Origin: Jannaschia sp. GRR-S6-38 | Lineage (GTDB): Bacteria > Pseudomonadota > Alphaproteobacteria > Rhodobacterales > Rhodobacteraceae | Direction of reading: 5' to 3' | Length of the DNA stretch: 64,000 nucleotides | NCBI RefSeq assembly: GCF_029853695.1 | Contig: NZ_CP122537.1 | Span: 1,674,001 to 1,738,000 of the forward strand | Shown: positions 47,201 through 51,242 of the stretch, piece after piece | How the letters are laid out: every line of letters begins with the position of its first letter | Numbering within the stretch: the first letter of the stretch is position 1 | Translations under genes and position numbers: made by a program | The notes under the pieces: generated by a model | Told to the model about the DNA's origin: nothing | The model's database searches: none | The model's input: only the letters and a program-made list of their open reading frames with translations

Positions 47201-50200
47201 CCGCCGGGGTCGACACTAGCGCGAGCACGCTGCCCGCGCCGCGCTCGGCCGGCTGGATCAATCTGCAGGAAGCCGCGGCGACCTTCGGCGACAACGAGCT
47301 GGAGATCGTGCGCGACGACGCGAGCAACATCCTGGCGGGCGTCAAGCTGAGCTGGCGCGCGGTCGATGCGGATGGCGAGACGCAGCGCAACCGGAACGGC
47401 CTGCACCGCGATATCGACGTCGAGGGCCCGGGCGGCGACCAGCGCCTGTTCGAAGGCTTTATGACGGCCGATCGCGGCGACACGATCGAGGTGCAGATCG
47501 ACGGGCTCGACGGGCACTATGAGAGCTACGACATCTACGTCTATCTCGATGCCGACAGCGCCAATACCGACCGCGCGATCGATACGCAGCGCAAGATCAC
47601 GCTGGGCGGCCAGACCTTCTTCGTCGACGATCCGCAGGACAGCGATTTTGCGGGCACCTATCAGCGGGTCGAGGCCGGAACGCCCGGCATCGGCAACTAC
47701 GTCGTGGCCACGGGCCTGAGCGGCGGATCGCAGACGATCACCGTTTCTGTCGAGGGCGAGAACCCTGACCGGCCGCGCTCCCCTGCGACCATCGCGGGCA
47801 TCCAGATCGTCGGCCGCGGCTACGCCATCGACACGGTCGAGTCGACCGCGCTCGAGGTCGGCGGCGACGACGAGATCGCCACCGGCGGCGGCAACGACCT
47901 GGTCTTCGGCGGCGCGGGCAGCGACCTGATCCGCACCTATGGCGACGCCGATATGGGCGCGCTGGATGCGGATGCTGTGATTGGCGACAACGGCAAGGCG
48001 GTCCTGGTGCTGCGCAATCCGCTGGCGCCCGAGCTGCGGACCATCGAGACGCTGGACGCGCCGGGCCCGCAGGCCAATGACGACTCGATCGCGACCGGCA
48101 ACGGCGAGGACGCGGTTCTCGGCGGTCTGGGCAGCGACGTGATCGACACCGGCGACCGCGGCCCGCATGACGGCGTCGACGGCGCCGCGACCGGCACCGA
48201 CGTGACCACCGTCAGCATCAATTTCGGCGCCGGCGTCGTGAACGGGCTGGTCGACGACCAGGCGGGCTTCGTTGCCGATGACGACTGGAACAACTTCACC
48301 AACGCGCAGGAATCGACCCGCGATCTGGAGCTGCGCAACCAGCGCGACGCCAATTTCGAGGGTCCGGGCGTCGACCAGCAGCGCAGCACGGCGCGGCCGA
48401 CGCGCGAGGCCGAGGTGCTGACGACGGCCGAGGGTATCACCCTGACCGTCGGCCAGAACCTCGACGACCGGCGTCCGCGCGGGGTCGAGGTCGAGGCGCA
48501 TGACGAACTCAAGCCCGACACCGAGAACGGCCGGATCTTCAACGGCTACATCTCGGCCCGCAACAACGCGGTGCTGGGCGTGGACGTGGCGAATATCCAG
48601 CAGGCGGTCGGGACCGATCCCTACGACGTCTATCTCTATATCGATGCCGAGGATCGCGACGCCTTCACCGACGCCGCCGCGCGCCTCATCACGCTGGTCA
48701 CGGCGAGCGGGACGACCTCGCTCGAGGCGGCCGATCCCGAGGGCTTCACCTTCACGGGCGAGTTCCTGGCCTATGACCCGGCGAACCCGGACCGGCCCGC
48801 CAATGTCGTGATCTTCCGCGACGTCGTGGGCGATAGCTTCAGCCTGCGGATCGAGGCCGGCTTCGAGGAAACCCGTCCGGGCGTCTTCCGCGCCGATCGC
48901 GACACGCCGGGCCTGGCGGGCCTTCAGATCGTGGGCGGGGCCGACAAGGGCGCCGTGATCCAGCAATCCGATACCGACAGCGACCGCGTCATCGGCGACC
49001 AGGGCGTCATGCAGCTCTTCGCGGGCCGCGTTGTCGAGATGGAGGCCGCCAGCACGGGCGCGGCCGTGGCCGACGACCTGATCGCGACCGGCGCGGATGG
49101 CGACATCGTGATCGGCGGCGACGGGGCCGACACCATCCGCGGCGAGGCCGGCGACGACGTGATCGCGGGCGACAACGCCCATGCCGTCCTCAACGGCGGC
49201 GAGGCCGCGGGCCTGAAGCTGGGCCAGTGGGCCGCCGAGGAGGTCAGCCGCTCGCAGGACGCCGCCGACGGCTTCAGCGCCTATGGCGGGCATTACTTCG
49301 GCGACTTCTTCGACGATTACGGGACCAATGGTGGCTATGGCGGCCAGGAAGGACGCAATTTCGATCCCTTCCGCGTCCCGGGCCTGCACCTAGTCGATGT
49401 CGGCACCGGCGGCGACGACGTGATCGCCGGCGAAGGCGACGACGACTGGGCCTGGGGCGGGGCCGGCAACGACACCTATGTCTTCGAGGGCGAGGCGCTG
49501 GGCGACGACAAAATCGTCGAAGCCGGATTCCTGGGCCAGGGGACAGGCTATGGCCGGTCCTTCCAGAACTTCGATGCCGGCAACTACTACGGCGTCGATG
49601 GCGGCTACTGGGATCCCTTCGACGGCGAGCCGCCGGTGCGCAACGCGATCGGCCGCAACGACGTCGTCGTCGCGGGCCCGCTGGGCCTGCCCAACGACGC
49701 GGGCGACCGCATCGACCTGAGCGGCCTGGCCGGGCCGGCCGAGATCGACCTGGGCGACATGCGCTGGCAGGTGATCAACGGGCTGGTCGCGGGCGGCGAG
49801 CACATGCTGTCGCTGCAGCTCTTCAACGGCAGCGCCTTCGAGGACGTCATCGGCACCGAATTCGACGACGACCTGGAGGGCAACGACCGCAACAACCTGA
49901 TCATGGGCCTGGGCGGCGCGGACGACATCAACGGCGTCAACGGGGCGAACGTCCTGTCAGGCGGCGATGGCGACGACCGCATCTCGGCTGGGCGCGTGCA
50001 GTTCCTGTTCGACGGCTCGGGCGGACGCGACAGCCGCTCCGACCCGGCCGACAACGTGATCTTCGGCGGCGCGGGCGACGACCAGATCCGCGGCGGCGTC
50101 GGCGACGACCTGATCGACGGTGGCGAGGGCGATGACTTGGTCAACGGCTCGCGCGGGGGCGACCTGATCCTGGGCCAGGACGGCGACGACCGGCTGCGCG

Positions 50201-50679
50201 GCGATACCCGCTCCGGCGCCGTGGTGCTCGGCGGCCTGGGCGAGGACCGGCTGCGCGACCGCGACGACACGCGTTCCGGCGGGTTCACCCGCGAAGAGGG
50301 CCTGGTGCCGCCGGCGATCGGCGGCGGCGGCGATCCGACCCGCGAAGAGCTGGTCGCCCCGCGCGTCGCCGCCTTCGCGGCGGAGGCCGCGCGTCCGGAT
50401 CTGGTCAGCACCCTGTCGCTGGCCGATTTCGGGCTCCAGCCCGCGGCGCTCGTGCTGCCGACCGGGGCCCTGCTGATCGGCAGCCTCGACCCGGCGACCA
50501 AGCTGGCCGCGCTGCTGCCGCCCGAGGACGGGCTCGACCCCGCCGCGGCGCCCGCCGATCCGGACGAGGTGCTGGTCTTCGATGAGCGCGTCGGCGAGAT
50601 GATCACGCGCGAGGAAGCGATGCTCCTCGACGCGGCCTATGGCGAAGGTGGCGCGACCTGGCCGGTGGCCGCCCAGTAA
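32278..50679 (+). CDS. Giant LEPR-xLL / RTX calcium-binding surface protein (6133 residues)
   Basis: One uninterrupted frame. There is no hydrophobic signal peptide; instead a polar, basic N-terminus leads to EAMEPRILLSADP (residues 47-59), the LEPR-xLL motif found near the start of very long exported proteins. Residues about 60-2700 are low-complexity beta-rich repeats with Asp-rich calcium-like loops, three flagellin-IN-like modules, and a perfect EF-hand loop (DPDNDGRVRLNE, 2555-2566). RTX nonapeptides (GGxGxD) begin near residue 2716 and recur in six blocks to the C-terminus, interleaved with Calx-beta-like modules (FTADNWNVAQEV; FDADNWDVPLII) and two copies of a beta-sandwich domain. The last 130 residues are free of RTX repeats and could carry an export signal. 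It is probably a cell-surface adhesin or matrix protein, folding with calcium outside the cell. The adjacent operon is its likely exporter. Confidence 0.9.
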   Translation: MKDFAFDGPIKSSGDGSGKSSLLRASSAAAILTKPRKRPSSERLDVEAMEPRILLSADPIISLGGALTAITLDLDGDDLVATDDSDSSEIDRWALNSLSTITVEGTAADESLTLGDLMLGGAGAPVVIFESGEGTDTFTRPTGSLSEWIDPDLLLDVADVHDAIEDGMGQLGGLLRGLSEAGDFAAQFPFVGGSTILGQAEVTIGAALDLFEWIDATRAEMLSLIDDASATAGDFAGDLAGLSKSVKGLGPALLSPKVVADFDATGAIDDFNIDVEVETTDGTVFTAAVAVNVPTGESVYDAIAAGVAEDFSAVDDIASRLRLDAPEGGRLAFQVTADDVAAVRVTTAAGDDIATLFGFTSSATELVRDEITSRLSGLGDLGLALTDVALGLSTAGDVVFDFALTGARQTDFDVDLGANIDAVGLELQATAKLGVGAVLEASFVAGTSGVTGRIESLGIGAEVEATLDATATLGILEGTLTGDLAANAGLQSATGTVAFDGTTAGADLLTALTPSVTGADYDFTADTITLGGTAGLSGTLDLTAKTGVPGLAGSLQFVFSDGDLFDGIAPDVSFDANSDFLDFNDFSPEDLVGVLADFIVWLDDASQSSLLSEIEIPFIAGGLSQIADIAGVVSDLLLYDRGGDGVKDGDNKLVTDLNTALSNIGLGRYFEFRGDGSTLTTAILDDDIDEVVFDDDLGGILIGLNSAPIGDLTGKFAAITAAIATRVTLRKNGATVAEGTLELTPDALSDNTGLGDDVSRLIDRFNTPTFDSVQDFIRLINDVIPTGSVNYDMDEDRLTFDLDLTKALFAVELDTSFDLNLGDIAELTSDSRLVLTGTGDLQFGLGIDLTPNPSQPGDLPSDTGDLEPNTLLSALDVEAKDAPAISGTAVPPAVATLEFTVNGATVTLADQDLRVTTSDLVDAINAQLTGVTVSADPTGKLVFTADVDTDTVTLGVADTDPAIAILGINDGQSAVGSVKAARAVAPAVGVSPSDIVLNLTLDGMAYTVTIPAADTLAVEGGATKTLNRNIVDLAADLGNALALAEDAGGATVDLTNRIAADYQGGVLVLTLIDDTLSAADFSVAAAPELGFEAAVANNDDLLIRLDDDSVVGVDLSAATSLGDVIAAMQAAVPGLVVEITPDDPDTPEDESGKSLRVTYDQGGVLLRAIEGTNGSDAATQLGIAGTDTNIVPAEGESETPDGVITGSAIGGVQLSDRFFLHGDDLSEIGSLTFEAEAGRLLNDLRVFGAGDVIYSATLDLTDWIGTTIKLTGVGNLEADSFTIDAIVDVDLDGDGTDDAQGVRLSGVVGTAGQGGGQGILQTGVVAEAMLGFIGADLTGEANFAAKATLGLNTSQGSVAEDDIVTVGELIEALGNGAAPLDILAIPQIEFKDGASDFGGADLSLSLKTGSAGFDAISSQLLGGSASVPLEIDILALGDPFLGTRFETFGGLTVTGPDSFTVGQDVTDILAVGADLRFSDGAGLVFDATISELTEDAGTTTVTVEDFRIVEGAAQGLDLQTGTIDDVTLRPSVGTNFSGIDPSAILSDGFGNFGINEILDALILVTDFLAEFESFEFLDTDIPVLNQSLRDLLAMADDLRDFVNELRANPAGSLQFLEDALNDAIGLSSATLGEAFALATGEVDPGDIQAFEIGFEEVDGKDLLTFSLNIGTLFSDSVNVGFADLGFGDIFDDLGLDGIVDFSGSAGLAANAGVFMTLAFGVDLNTVTDSDTPIGDALFLLDETGLEATLGVAGEDLAFNASLGPLALAIQNNGAEKAYVAINAGAELAATFTDYVALSDLSVGDAFSITGNQSGAFGTVEGVLPVFFPSDSNYIGAIRVGNAITEDSEGNAVGNQGDLANIANLTVVSDAAGLDAAVGDSAVIIDISDLVSFLTGFDLSELSIFDNIRLATDGFDQILGLLGENLFGTLSQLNLPLVGSAFADAADFIGDFREGFIGDFRVAIDNIEDAAEDFTDPDLNLISNLIFDLLGPDGLNLLQALEDADLTDGPDTAGDYIALDAEALADVLFNGAAPSTADIFWAFTLGQKILPANLRNIDLGFDIGIPGLGLESDAEMDLDLEWSLELGFGLSAVDGFYLDVSSQDELEFTATATPRGEITGKLGFLGLTAKTDDVGRDLDGDLENEITQLLARISMDVTDGVADNANDDTGRLGLAEFGQIGLNLNIYAEAAAMLDLTLGISNELLGGNSSSGFPSIMADFEFLWQLDQTYVLIGDGQSGDLGQALSEGMKYLAFNSVQLDVGEYLTDVLGPIVEKVAEVTEPLQPLIDFLTAPIPLIDTFGVNLTMLDIAATAGKVDPRLIRAIADVISLINTINELSSAEGLMVPIGDFVIFDTISGAGGSNPFSDGFSGKSTFEQKKSNGSLKTQDTKASLNQQASGGNKSASTMNKLLANGAFAFPILTDPTQVFGLLMGNPATLVTYDLAPLVAEFEKKFFFSIFGPLGVSLGLQIEFTADFAFGYDTIGIQKFVDTGFRNPLLLLNGLYVSDRANADGTGADVPELRFLGGITAAAELNLGVASAGVAGGLFIEILFDLFDPDNDGRVRLNELESNFTNQLRAPTDGEKLLAPLAIFDVSGEIFARLFAFLKIDLGLFEINKQFDLVNPITLLTFDIDFFRPPIVASEAPNGDLVLNTGRFAAERLLGNTNDFGETINIEKVGLAANGNILVDIWGDFGPDSPTVDNKFRYEIAPGATLVVDGGIGDDRVFLHNWRGDEVHFDIRGGAGNDRIEFLGSSGALATTRYNILDGGAGRDTIIGSSASDHLTGGAGDDSLGGGGGNDLLFGDAGEIRELVISAEARATDGRDTLFGGAGDDIIIGGGNSDNLSGEGGRDLILGDGGVIAFDSGDPLKTVGAVAALHRGGVTDVDGAGAKDTIFGGSGQDVIFGAEGDDNIDGQGDSDIIFGGEGFDTIAGGEGNNLIFGDTGRILSSLTGNDADGFLANLTAITDATNVNTLTPRLAVGASGASDVITAGGSKDIIFAGMGNDTVRAGGGDDLVLGEGGADSLMGEDGNDDLRGGGQGDFLDGGEGNDSLDGGTGPDAVFGRGGEDVILVTKGSDTLNGGDGGDTYRVNLAGGTTSSEIGLVDSGLDAADVDILEINGTDRDDRFLIRADASGANAFVAMLNGDFNAERVNYGKTLERIIVNGGGGDDLFASDDTAAEMTLNGGAGADQFQIGQLFRTARNVNVDNGGIDTGIDAEDFYMTLQTTRGFLSNGISFPMTINGGIGDDSFVIYYNKAVLQLNGDAGDDLFEVRAFALAGSSEPARERTDLTGGAGADTMRYAVSAPVNINGGDGFDTLIVIGTEFGDDFVITDEGVFGAGLNVNFVNIENLIVDGGEGDDRFFLQSTKSSVFTQLFGGLGSDTFNASGATPPVVSNDLRGHSGIIAHSMESSDARYDGQKVFGVSANVGDNEQAFAIVTQTQGSTIVDEGDSVGDLYSIVLTRAPSRDVEVVVGAPLPSPDGRNQGRYAFRVDSDATGATVKSDGSAVTLVFTADNWNVAQEVKVIADGVRQELPGALFTRGDLAGQANTPVDFNFDDAAFEGQTNGVVTHSFKSGQNVVGNVGTVSAAGGSAITVAKAPFGTLTADDLLGRQITISEGPGFGQSRFVTGVTDNGGTLTFDLDRDWTTGDVPTTDSAFILRVDDALTGVVGTVVEIPAEARFDDRATLTANTNDGSPLTFGDPDSLIGRELEIIGGTGAGQKLLILGNTATELTLNGVFDVDPGADSVFRIKLYDGLQARSVEVTINDNDTPGLIVDQTWTLDGAGAVVADDNTITTVIEGADGDQTDERDAMKLRLNQALAAGQQFTLTLDYDSTQIELYKVGGPYDTPLTELAFDATNALSGFDIEVRATDDTKREGAHNALIRFGFVPNFTSASASAESLTLDIPGSAPVTSIGLGQVPTAIASLTIDGIPLVEGVDFELVPNSGTVVFLDPAGQPTERAGIIAATYSYAVPTFATAFAESVLVTISDDDAPTMLLRETGGSTDVIEGGKTDTYELVLTGQPSDTVEVDLTELITKTTKTGGIRHDLVQLQITGITRDGVTVPITEVDALDPSGNQVFDSGGNVVTKVMASFDADNWDVPLIITVAAVDDAVFDGGDTKVFAPGPATLAGILGPVLTDGAGGSGSTAGLRAPLMLPGEINVKPAIGEADIANDAASPTVTIDRSDLTDAVLTELRLRLPGTGAGLATDDEIAELVGKTLEITGAENAPSVTDQFRLIIAAEINPDGTVTFTLNEAYELATDAEGVPTESFDGVVGYAITSESLNFFVDETQAIDVLFVNDDDSLADSSGLLSSNRLSGLNMGPDVIIGGRERLGGITFGNLEVLDITLGAGYNDFEIIGTPTRADGGQVWTILRTGDEIVDINQPGVRAGDTVTADLHDAERELASGSAIALELPELGNGFRNVLTLDAGFDATGYSGQILRILDAGGAVLGERWITGGAGNQLFVDAPFDGLDLVAGWAIVDPADGALAVELQGGDDLFDGASSTLDLIVFGGAGSDIITTGTGDDVVLGDTGRVDFVAPVDYTDDAGAIVTRLGQSPEVILGLATAPFAPGVLTGNQILPVPDRSTGRADDPFETGDTGLIGLFVDINNGTGFLEEPRLITDNDASSMTIAPDFSVTLDATSGFRISTLPEDQTDLVRWGKGMVLAIADDDGGDDLIVTGAGDDLAMGGEGDDSITAGTGSDLVFGDLGRAEYDYASPILSAPEIGATVETILTRAVSVEQARGGDDLIRGNAGSDTIIGGAGGDAIHGNDEVNGAPELDGDDVILGDNGIVEQAGGVPTRIGTLDATGSFFADDLISGGAGGDVILGGLGGDTIHGDHVAGFETTLDAADIIFGDNGEIVFDLTLATPVPGSFDRDLLQTVRSTAPTQGGDDVITSSLYEDTILGGAGDDTIDAGQVDNLADVVLGDHGEITFAGTGEYGTDARTDRTGIVSFNFGSDKRRDQDTSVFEAAGVDTSASTLPAPRSAGWINLQEAAATFGDNELEIVRDDASNILAGVKLSWRAVDADGETQRNRNGLHRDIDVEGPGGDQRLFEGFMTADRGDTIEVQIDGLDGHYESYDIYVYLDADSANTDRAIDTQRKITLGGQTFFVDDPQDSDFAGTYQRVEAGTPGIGNYVVATGLSGGSQTITVSVEGENPDRPRSPATIAGIQIVGRGYAIDTVESTALEVGGDDEIATGGGNDLVFGGAGSDLIRTYGDADMGALDADAVIGDNGKAVLVLRNPLAPELRTIETLDAPGPQANDDSIATGNGEDAVLGGLGSDVIDTGDRGPHDGVDGAATGTDVTTVSINFGAGVVNGLVDDQAGFVADDDWNNFTNAQESTRDLELRNQRDANFEGPGVDQQRSTARPTREAEVLTTAEGITLTVGQNLDDRRPRGVEVEAHDELKPDTENGRIFNGYISARNNAVLGVDVANIQQAVGTDPYDVYLYIDAEDRDAFTDAAARLITLVTASGTTSLEAADPEGFTFTGEFLAYDPANPDRPANVVIFRDVVGDSFSLRIEAGFEETRPGVFRADRDTPGLAGLQIVGGADKGAVIQQSDTDSDRVIGDQGVMQLFAGRVVEMEAASTGAAVADDLIATGADGDIVIGGDGADTIRGEAGDDVIAGDNAHAVLNGGEAAGLKLGQWAAEEVSRSQDAADGFSAYGGHYFGDFFDDYGTNGGYGGQEGRNFDPFRVPGLHLVDVGTGGDDVIAGEGDDDWAWGGAGNDTYVFEGEALGDDKIVEAGFLGQGTGYGRSFQNFDAGNYYGVDGGYWDPFDGEPPVRNAIGRNDVVVAGPLGLPNDAGDRIDLSGLAGPAEIDLGDMRWQVINGLVAGGEHMLSLQLFNGSAFEDVIGTEFDDDLEGNDRNNLIMGLGGADDINGVNGANVLSGGDGDDRISAGRVQFLFDGSGGRDSRSDPADNVIFGGAGDDQIRGGVGDDLIDGGEGDDLVNGSRGGDLILGQDGDDRLRGDTRSGAVVLGGLGEDRLRDRDDTRSGGFTREEGLVPPAIGGGGDPTREELVAPRVAAFAAEAARPDLVSTLSLADFGLQPAALVLPTGALLIGSLDPATKLAALLPPEDGLDPAAAPADPDEVLVFDERVGEMITREEAMLLDAAYGEGGATWPVAAQ
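33070..33360 (+). repeat. Flagellin-IN-like module 1 in the giant protein
   Basis: The translated stretch has the pattern beta-strands, a helix (SVYDAIAAGVAEDF), then GRLAFQVTADD ... IATLFGF, resembling the IN modules of flagellin and hook-associated proteins. Two further copies of the pattern occur at 34957-35190 and 35572-35840. Assigned by pattern only. Confidence 0.4.
34957..35190 (+). repeat. Flagellin-IN-like module 2 in the giant protein
   Basis: ATLEFTVNGATVTL ... SDLVDAINAQLTGVTVSADPTGKLVFTA ... IAILGI closely follows the IN module layout (strand, DLVDAIN helix, GKLVFT strand, ILGI end). Confidence 0.45.
35572..35840 (+). repeat. Flagellin-IN-like module 3 in the giant protein
   Basis: LLIRLDDDSVVGVDLSAATSLGDVIAAMQ ... 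SLRVTYDQGG ... ATQLGIAG has the TLGDVIDAIN-like helix and the terminal LGI of hook-associated-protein IN modules. Confidence 0.45.
40424..42365 (+). repeat. RTX array A of the giant protein
   Basis: Dense GGxGxDxLx nonapeptides (for example GGAGDDSLGGGGGNDLLFGDAG and GGQGDFLDGGEGNDSLDGGTG) run to about 41540, then looser single repeats (NGGGGDDLF, NGGAGADQF, NGGIGDDSF, GGEGDDRF) recur every 60-110 residues to 42365. Such repeats bind calcium and fold into parallel beta-rolls once outside the cell. Confidence 0.88.
45767..47075 (+). repeat. RTX arrays B and C of the giant protein
   Basis: Short blocks at 45767-45890 and 46300-47075 (GGAGSDIITTGTGDDVVLGD, GGEGDDSITAGTGSDLVFGD, GGAGGDVILGGLGGDTIHGD). 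Each block ends in a [VI]xGDxG turn followed by about 30-90 non-repeat residues, so a larger unit (RTX block plus GD-N-G hairpin) itself repeats. Confidence 0.85.
47125..47825 (+). repeat. Duplicated beta-sandwich module, copy 1
   Basis: A non-RTX domain of about 230 residues inserted in the RTX region. Landmarks: GIVSFNFGSDKRRDQ, WINLQEAA, LFEGFMTA, YESYDIYVYLDAD, RKITLGGQTFFVDD, ATIAGIQIVG. The same landmark order returns in copy 2 at 48205-48945, so the two share ancestry. The layout recalls carbohydrate-binding beta-sandwiches, but no family is claimed. Confidence 0.7.
47855..48165 (+). repeat. RTX array D of the giant protein
   Basis: Between the two duplicated modules: GGDDEIATGGGNDLVFGGAGSDLIRT, then VIGDNG and a non-repeat insert, then TGNGEDAVLGGLGSDVIDTGD. 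Confidence 0.8.
48205..48945 (+). repeat. Duplicated beta-sandwich module, copy 2
   Basis: Landmarks match copy 1 in order: TTVSINFGAGVVNG, IFNGYISA, YDVYLYIDAED, a strand pair around EAADPEGFTFTGEFLAYD, LAGLQIVGG. Identity is low, so the duplication is old. Confidence 0.7.
49075..50275 (+). repeat. RTX arrays E and F of the giant protein (C-terminal)
   Basis: The block at 49075-49490 (TGADGDIVIGGDGADTIRGEAGDDVIAGDN; GGDDVIAGEGDDDWAWGGAGNDTYVFEGE) and the final block at 49845-50275 (GNDRNNLIMGLGGADDINGVNGANVLSGGDGDDRI, GGAGDDQIRGGVGDDLIDGGEGDDLVNGSRGGDLILGQDGDDRL). The second is followed by about 130 repeat-free residues to the stop, the position of secretion signals in RTX proteins. Confidence 0.85.
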
Positions 50680-50681
50680 CC

Positions 50682-50723
50682 GCCCCGATCCGGGGCGCGC
50701 CCGCCACAGGTGCGGCGCGCCCC
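50682..50723 (+). promoter_or_regulatory. Two mutually exclusive GC hairpins between the giant gene and its transport operon
   Basis: Hairpin 1: GCCCCG (50682-50687), loop ATC, CGGGGC (50691-50696). Hairpin 2: GGGGCGCGCC (50692-50701), 12-nt loop, GGCGCGCCCC (50714-50723), a perfect 10-bp stem. They share bases, so only one can form at a time. No T-run follows, so this is not a standard terminator; it could be an attenuator or an RNA-stabilising element at the 3' end of the giant message. Confidence 0.45.
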
Positions 50724-50816
50724 GCCCCTTCGACCCCGAAACGCCTTGCCCAGGGGCAGCCGCTTCGACAAGTTCCACACACCGCTGAACAGTGACTTCA
50801 TTGAGGATTCAGGACC

Positions 50817-51221
50817 ATGGCCGAGACCGACGCACAGACCGCTTCGACCACGACGGCGACGCCGGACGAAGTGGGCACCCCCGCCGCGCCGGTGGTCAAC
50901 TGGGACGACAGCGCGATGGAGACGACCTACGCGAATGTCGTCAACGCCGCCTCCACGCGCGAGGAGGTGACGCTGCTTTTCGGGTCGAACCAGACCTGGA
51001 ACCCGGCGGCCAACAAGGAATTCGACGTCAAGCTGCTGAACCGCATCATCCTGAACCCGCATGCCGCGAAGCGCCTCTTCGTGCTGCTGGGGGCGGTGCT
51101 GTCGCAATACGAGCGGCGCTTCGGCGAGATCAAGCTCGACGGGCTGGCCGCCGCCGCCGCGAGCCAGGCCGCGGCCTCGGGCCAGGCTTCGGCGGGCAAG
51201 GCCGGCAAGGGCAAGTCGTAA
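50817..51221 (+). CDS. DUF3467-domain protein
   Basis: 134 residues. The core WDDSAMETTYANVVNAASTREEVTLLFG ... VKLLNRIILNPHAAKRLFVLLGAVLSQYERRFGEI matches the DUF3467 pattern (W-D-S-x-M-x-T-x-Y-A-N-V ... TREE). The Thr/Ala-rich N-terminus and Ala/Gly/Ser tail look disordered. It is cytoplasmic, with no signal or membrane segment. DUF3467 has no known activity; its place as first gene of the export operon suggests a cytoplasmic partner, perhaps a chaperone or adaptor for the giant protein. A GAGGA site lies before ATG 50817. The next gene follows after 21 bp. Confidence 0.8.
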   Translation: MAETDAQTASTTTATPDEVGTPAAPVVNWDDSAMETTYANVVNAASTREEVTLLFGSNQTWNPAANKEFDVKLLNRIILNPHAAKRLFVLLGAVLSQYERRFGEIKLDGLAAAAASQAAASGQASAGKAGKGKS

Positions 51222-51242
51222 CGGAATGACCTCGACGCGCCC

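Noticed and set aside
40424..50275. CRISPR or DNA-level tandem repeat array
   Set aside because: The repeated DNA encodes GGxGxD protein repeats in a continuous frame. Unit lengths and sequences vary and there are no spacers.
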